A stretch of 64,000 nt of DNA, taken from contig URDY01000001.1 of NCBI GenBank assembly GCA_900546665.1, forward strand, positions 1 through 64,000, given 5' to 3'. Source of the stretch: an uncultured Paraprevotella sp. (GTDB taxonomy: Bacteria; Bacteroidota; Bacteroidia; Bacteroidales; Bacteroidaceae). Positions within the stretch are counted from its first letter, which is position 1, and every line of letters starts with the position of its first letter. Positions 60,014 through 64,000 of the stretch are shown one piece after another. The notes under the pieces are model-generated. The model saw only the letters and a list, made by a program, of their open reading frames with translations. It was not told where the DNA came from and searched no databases. A program made the translations under genes and the position numbers.

Positions 60014-62719
60014 TTATTTCATGACCTTACGGTTTCCTACAATATAGGTTCCGGCTGGCAGACCATCCAAGGCCTCTCCCGGCATAACATGGCTCTTCAG
60101 CAATACACCGGTTACGGAATACACATTGACCGGTGTGTTGTTATCAGCTTCAGTCACTGTCACACCACTCCCTTCCTCATCACCAAGATAAGTCAGGCGG
60201 AAATTGTCAAAGCAACACCAGCAATCCCACTGATAACCGTTATTGGACAATCCTATTTTAAGTCTTCCGTCCGTCACTTTCACTTCCAGTTCGTTCTCAT
60301 AATGTCCGTCAGCAAAGCTCAATGAGGCAGCATACATACTGTTGATATAACCGTTCTTCAGATCCAGGTCACCCAAACCTTCTGCAGAACCTTCATACGG
60401 CCAGGCATAGAGCGACATGACCGGAATTTCCACCTCGTTGGCCGTAATCTTGGCCGGAATCTTTTCCGTTCCATTCTTATAAGCCTCACCTCCGTCATTC
60501 TCACCGGTACGGTAAAGCGCCGATACGACAAGACGGTAAGTACCGTTTTTCAGCCCGTTCAGCACCTGATAGGTTGTAAAATTCTTGCTGTAATGCTCTG
60601 CAACCCCGTTTGACACGGCCGGTGCACCGACCCAACCCGAAGCATCTGTATCAAAATCCGGATTCTTCATCAGGATAGCCATATCCCAGGTCTTGCCTTC
60701 CGACAATTTTGAAACGTCCGAAGTCAGATAAGCCTTAACAGCGTTCTGTACATCTGTGATACACTGGTTGAAACCATCCGCAGTATTGAGTTTGCCTAAC
60801 TGATCAGCAGCCTCATCCAACGCTGCATTCAATACACCTACCGCCTCTGTCTCATCGGAATTGGCTATGATTTCCTGACTATATGCCATCAGATCCGTCA
60901 ATTCAACCTGAGCTTTCTGGGATACCTCCACCAGATTCAAGACTTCTTCCAGGGAAGCGATAGCCGCTTCATAGCTCTCGGCAGTTTCTTCCACCTGACC
61001 GGCTTCTGCCATCACCTTGTCCAACTCAGTTTTCACGCCCTCGGGCATTTCCTCCTCGGCTGTCAACTGAGCCTTCAACAACAGATTTTCAAGCTGGTGC
61101 TGGTAATTTTCGAGTGAATTCTCCTTAATCAGAGTCATGCCATCAATATCCGGCATCCAGTTCTCGGCATTATAGAGTCTGATGACGTTTTCTCCGGCAT
61201 TAAGCTGAATATTGACATCCTTCTCAGCCACCGTGCTCCATCCTCCTGAATTCAGGGTCAGCTTGACCGGTTCACCACCATTGACAGTCACATACAGATT
61301 ACGGTTTTCACCACAAATATACGACAAGCGCATCGTATAATTTCCGCCTTCTGCACTGTAGACATTCCGCCACTGCAAATCATTCTTTTCGCTCTTACCC
61401 AACCATCCGGCCTTGGCGCCGCCACTGCAATAATCCGCTTCCTCGAAGATACCGGTTTCAGCCGACTGGTTGTTCAGCAATTCCTGATAAGCATCAAGCC
61501 AGGCCGTTTCGCCTTCATAACGGGTACGCTCATAACGCTTTTCAGCCTCCAGACGATAGATTCTTGTACCATGTGCAGGCACGTTTACCGACATCGAAAC
61601 TACCTTTTCTCCCAGATCCTGCTGCTCATAAAGGTCTCTGACGGCCACCTTTCCTCCCAGATCAAGGTCAAGGAAATCCACGGTCATCTCTTTGGCCGCA
61701 TCCGTCGGGTTATATAAGGCTACGGCACGCGTCCGGCCATGCAATGTCTCGACATCCTTCACCAGTACATAGGTTCCTTCATGACGGTTTACCACGTAAG
61801 CCTGTAATCCCAAAGGATCCTGGTTAAGGGCTATCAGTTCCTTATTGGTCAAAAGTTTGAGTGCATTCTCGGGAATAGTGGTCATATCGCAACCTATCAG
61901 CAACGGCGAACTCATGATACACCACATTCCGAAGTGGGTTTTGTCTTCTTCTTCTGTCAGTCCGCGTCCTACTTCAAGCATGTCCATGTCATTGTAATGA
62001 CCTTCCGTAGCAAAGGCAGAAAGATAAAGGCTTTGGGCGATAATACCTTTTACAGAATTCCAACCCAAATAAATATCTTCCGATACACGCCAGGAAGTAG
62101 CGACATCATGCACCCATGTTCCGGGAAAAGCCCATCTGCAGACATTCAGACGCACATCGGTACGTCCGGTATTTAAAATAGCTTCCTGAATGGCTCTGTA
62201 ACGTTCTTCTTCAGGAAGATCGAGCTTATCCACATTATGATTCGGATCACCACCACAGAAATCTACCTTGATAAAGTCGAAATTCAGTTCTTTGAAGAAA
62301 AGATCCATATCCTGCTGGTCATGTCCATAAAGGCCCACACCTATACCCCATGTATCTCCACCCCAGTAAGAGGCGCAGGTATTCTTTCCGGCATCTGAAT
62401 AGATTCCGGCCTTGAGTCCTTTTGAATGGATATAATCTACCAGTGGCCGCAAGCCATTGGGAAATCTGGTAGGATGAATCAGAAGCTTGCCGTTTTCATC
62501 ACGTCCGCCAAAGAATCCGTCATCAATATTGATATACTGGTAGCCGGCATCTTTCAATCCTTTCTCTACCATCGCATCCGTCTGCGACTTGATCACGTCC
62601 TCATTGATCTTAAAGCCGTAAGTGTTCCATGAACTCCAGCCCATTGTCGGCGTGTCATAAGCCATCATCATGCCCGGACATAATGCCAACAGCATGCCAT
62701 AAACTAATTTTCTCTTCAT
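60014..62719 (-). CDS. Secreted multidomain alpha-galactosidase (GH27)
   Basis: A 901-residue enzyme with a signal peptide (to about residue 20). The GH27 barrel covers about 20-300, with WSSWNTYG, the IDDGFFG loop, the nucleophile Asp in IKVDFCGGDP (about 150) and the acid/base Asp in WRVSEDIY (about 214). A beta-sandwich domain follows (to about 395). A CBM-like beta domain (about 405-540), a helical spacer (about 545-665) and a further jelly-roll-like domain (about 670-845) come next. The end (NVYSVTGVLL...AGTYIVGNRKVMK) resembles a type-IX-secretion-type sorting tail. It removes alpha-galactose from polysaccharides or oligosaccharides. There are no SusC/D genes beside it. Confidence 0.92.
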   Translation of the reverse strand: MKRKLVYGMLLALCPGMMMAYDTPTMGWSSWNTYGFKINEDVIKSQTDAMVEKGLKDAGYQYINIDDGFFGGRDENGKLLIHPTRFPNGLRPLVDYIHSKGLKAGIYSDAGKNTCASYWGGDTWGIGVGLYGHDQQDMDLFFKELNFDFIKVDFCGGDPNHNVDKLDLPEEERYRAIQEAILNTGRTDVRLNVCRWAFPGTWVHDVATSWRVSEDIYLGWNSVKGIIAQSLYLSAFATEGHYNDMDMLEVGRGLTEEEDKTHFGMWCIMSSPLLIGCDMTTIPENALKLLTNKELIALNQDPLGLQAYVVNRHEGTYVLVKDVETLHGRTRAVALYNPTDAAKEMTVDFLDLDLGGKVAVRDLYEQQDLGEKVVSMSVNVPAHGTRIYRLEAEKRYERTRYEGETAWLDAYQELLNNQSAETGIFEEADYCSGGAKAGWLGKSEKNDLQWRNVYSAEGGNYTMRLSYICGENRNLYVTVNGGEPVKLTLNSGGWSTVAEKDVNIQLNAGENVIRLYNAENWMPDIDGMTLIKENSLENYQHQLENLLLKAQLTAEEEMPEGVKTELDKVMAEAGQVEETAESYEAAIASLEEVLNLVEVSQKAQVELTDLMAYSQEIIANSDETEAVGVLNAALDEAADQLGKLNTADGFNQCITDVQNAVKAYLTSDVSKLSEGKTWDMAILMKNPDFDTDASGWVGAPAVSNGVAEHYSKNFTTYQVLNGLKNGTYRLVVSALYRTGENDGGEAYKNGTEKIPAKITANEVEIPVMSLYAWPYEGSAEGLGDLDLKNGYINSMYAASLSFADGHYENELEVKVTDGRLKIGLSNNGYQWDCWCCFDNFRLTYLGDEEGSGVTVTEADNNTPVNVYSVTGVLLKSHVMPGEALDGLPAGTYIVGNRKVMK

Positions 62720-63349
62720 CTTTAGGTTTAATTTTTGGTTAAATTAGAATTTATAATATAATAATGTAGGTTTCAAGCTTATCGTGATAGAATCCATCAT
62801 ATTGTCCTTCTATTGCATGTTTTTCAGGATACACAGATCTCTATATGATTTAAGGTCAGAAGGCCTCATTTGGCCTAGCAAAATTAACAAAAATCATCGA
62901 TTTATTCAATTTTTGAAATTAAAAATATCTCTGTATTTTAAAAACCATAACATAAAAGCCCTTTCACAACCTTATTTGGAAACATAATGACAATATAGCC
63001 ATATATTACTGATAAACAGCGGAATAACAGATTATCGTTTAATACGGATCTGTTTTGTCAGTCCATTTTGGGTCCCTATGTTTTTCATAAGGATGGTTTT
63101 TTCCCAGGGAAAAAAGTATTTCAGATCCCCCCTTACCGGAACCAATAACCGGCAGATAAGAGTCTCTCCCCATAAAGGAATTCACAAAAAACTGTTCACC
63201 TCTTCATCATGCATTATATATGCTTGATAATCAAAATATTACAGATGAATATTTATGGTTCACCTGCCATGTCAGGCCATAACCGTCTTCACTTTGCATT
63301 TTGTAAATAAAAACTACAAAAACTGAGGTTTATTCTCGGCTTTCCTTGG

Positions 63350-63391
63350 AAAAAGTAAGGCTTACTTTAAAAAAAGTAAGCTTTACTTTTT
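63350..63391. repeat. Long AT-rich hairpin made of two AAAGTAAG/CTTACTTT palindromes
   Basis: AAAAAGTAAGGCTTACTTT pairs with AAAGTAAGCTTTACTTTTT over 19 bases (one G-T pair) around an AAAA loop. Each arm is itself nearly palindromic. It could form a cruciform or a terminator; a T6 run follows on the plus strand. Confidence 0.7.
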
Positions 63392-63463
63392 TGAAAATGT
63401 AAGAATATTTCCCTCTCGTTCTTTTTCGTATCCAAACATCAGAAAAGACTCCAAAGTAAGAAA

Positions 63464-63545
63464 TGAAGGAGTCGTGAAGGAGTGGTGAAGGAGGCCATTC
63501 ACCCTAAAAGCAGCATAAATAAAGGAAGGTGAAGGAGTGAAGGAT
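63464..63545 (+). repeat. TGAAGGAG direct repeats with 11-base period
   Basis: TGAAGGAG starts at 63464, 63475 and 63486 (period 11), again at 63530 (44 bases later, four periods) and partly at 63538. GGTGAA and TTCACC (63484-63503) also form a small inverted repeat. Confidence 0.75.
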
Positions 63546-63664
63546 ATTTCAGAAAAATATCAGGATATGCGTCTTTCTGACATTTACATTCATACAATCA
63601 CATTAAAGACCAAAAGCAGCACTTTTATTCTGTCATGATTATTCCAACCGACCCTATTGTTTCC

Positions 63665-64000
63665 CTATTTATCCGTCGGAGAAGATTTTCTGGATACCGT
63701 ATTGGATACAGCCGTTCGCACACGGCTCAGCGACTCTGGTGTCATCAGCAGATAGGAAGCCATATCATTCACTGAAGCCCGATTAGCCACCGTAGGAAAT
63801 TCTCGCAGGAAACGTTCATAGCGTTCACGTGCTGATTCGAACCGCCAGGAGTCTGCCTTGACCTGATGCAGGATCAGATTATTCTCCAGAAAATGACGCA
63901 ACCATTCCGCTATTCCTTTATATTGCAAGGACAAGTCGACCAGACCGGCATAAGGTATCAGGTAAAGTTCACTCGGTTCCAGGGCCTGCATCATCAGATG
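63665..64000 (-). CDS. Crp/Fnr-type transcriptional regulator (5' end outside window)
   Basis: The frame is open on the minus strand from the stop at 63665 to the right edge, so the N-terminus is missing; 112 or so codons are visible. The part seen reads as the end of a cyclic-nucleotide-binding-like beta barrel (ALEPSELYLIPY), then a long helix with LENNLILHQVKADSWRFES. The C-terminal segment EFPTVANRASVNDMASYLLMTPESLSRVR matches the winged-helix end of Bacteroidales Crp/Fnr regulators. These sense varied signals and usually control a neighbouring gene. The family call is likely but depends on the missing half. Confidence 0.75.
   Translation of the reverse strand, partial: HLMMQALEPSELYLIPYAGLVDLSLQYKGIAEWLRHFLENNLILHQVKADSWRFESARERYERFLREFPTVANRASVNDMASYLLMTPESLSRVRTAVSNTVSRKSSPTDK

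Larger units (their letters stand above)
62720..63664. other. 945-base gene-poor region with repeats
   Basis: Between the GH27 gene and the Crp/Fnr-type gene there is no convincing coding frame. Its right half holds a 19-bp hairpin (63351-63391) and 11-base-period TGAAGGAG repeats (63464-63545). The left part is AT-rich with no clear feature; an ATG-started 67-codon frame at 62784-62987 looks non-coding. Confidence 0.6.

Noticed and set aside
62784..62987. 67-codon plus-strand frame in the gap after GH27
   Set aside because: AT-rich composition, no promoter box or leader, and no recognised family.
1..64000. CRISPR array, insertion sequence or prophage
   Set aside because: No regularly spaced 24-40 base repeats, transposase motifs or phage structural genes were seen anywhere in the window.

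Overview
This window is a chromosomal segment from a gut-type member of the Bacteroidales, most likely Bacteroides or Phocaeicola. The evidence is the promoter style (many genes have a -7 box TAnnTTTG, often with TTTG about 19-20 bases upstream and little Shine-Dalgarno signal), a fused SecDF, a fused gamma-alpha KorA, an RNase H with a viroplasmin domain, the ftsX-DUF3098-uppP-truB-queA gene order, and a succinate/propionate-type fermentation gene set (succinyl-CoA:acetate-type CoA-transferase, ATP-dependent PEP carboxykinase, 2-oxoacid:ferredoxin oxidoreductase). The species cannot be fixed from the sequence alone.

Layout. 1-2.2 kb: a partial AAA-ATPase/PD-(D/E)XK protein and a membrane-anchored AraC-type regulator. 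2.4-4.5 kb: menC-menE (menaquinone). 4.5-10.2 kb: a minus-strand run of secreted alkaline phosphatase, meso-diaminopimelate dehydrogenase, secreted C1 peptidase and acetyl-CoA hydrolase/transferase. 10.2-10.7 kb: an intergenic region with a candidate small RNA. 10.7-16.4 kb: a tight plus-strand operon miaB-ftsX-DUF3098-uppP-truB-queA-folK. 16.4-19.5 kb: nrdD-nrdG (anaerobic ribonucleotide reductase) behind a cobalamin riboswitch. 19.5-27.4 kb: dsbD, pckA, upp, korA-korB. 27.7 kb: tRNA-Arg(CCT), whose 3' end lies in a 54-base perfect palindrome. 27.9-36.1 kb: secDF, an EEP-family protein, a rhomboid protease, an HU protein, argS and RNase H.

36.2-51.0 kb is a cell-envelope glycan locus. It holds an LTA-synthase-like phosphotransferase, six GT2-type glycosyltransferases, a GT8 and a GT11 (fucosyltransferase-like) enzyme, an MsbA-like flippase, a WaaP-like sugar kinase, UDP-galactopyranose mutase (galactofuranose supply) and an LpxL-like acyltransferase. 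Together these fit lipopolysaccharide core/lipooligosaccharide assembly. The genes are in blocks of alternating orientation.

51.2-59.3 kb: pdxB, acpP-fabF-rnc, then a GH3-family adenylating enzyme, an Ig-like-domain lipoprotein and a DUF3108 protein. 59.4-64 kb: crcB, a secreted multidomain GH27 alpha-galactosidase, a roughly 950-base gene-poor region with phased repeats and a large hairpin, and the 3' part of a Crp/Fnr-type regulator.

No CRISPR array, insertion sequence, integrase or prophage was seen. The window is mostly core metabolism and envelope biogenesis. The points most worth a second look are the B12 riboswitch on a B12-independent reductase, the candidate small RNA near 10.45 kb, the palindrome at tRNA-Arg, the phased repeats near 63.5 kb, and the GH3/lipoprotein/DUF3108 gene group of unknown function. 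All functional statements rest on motif recognition and gene context; no database search was run.
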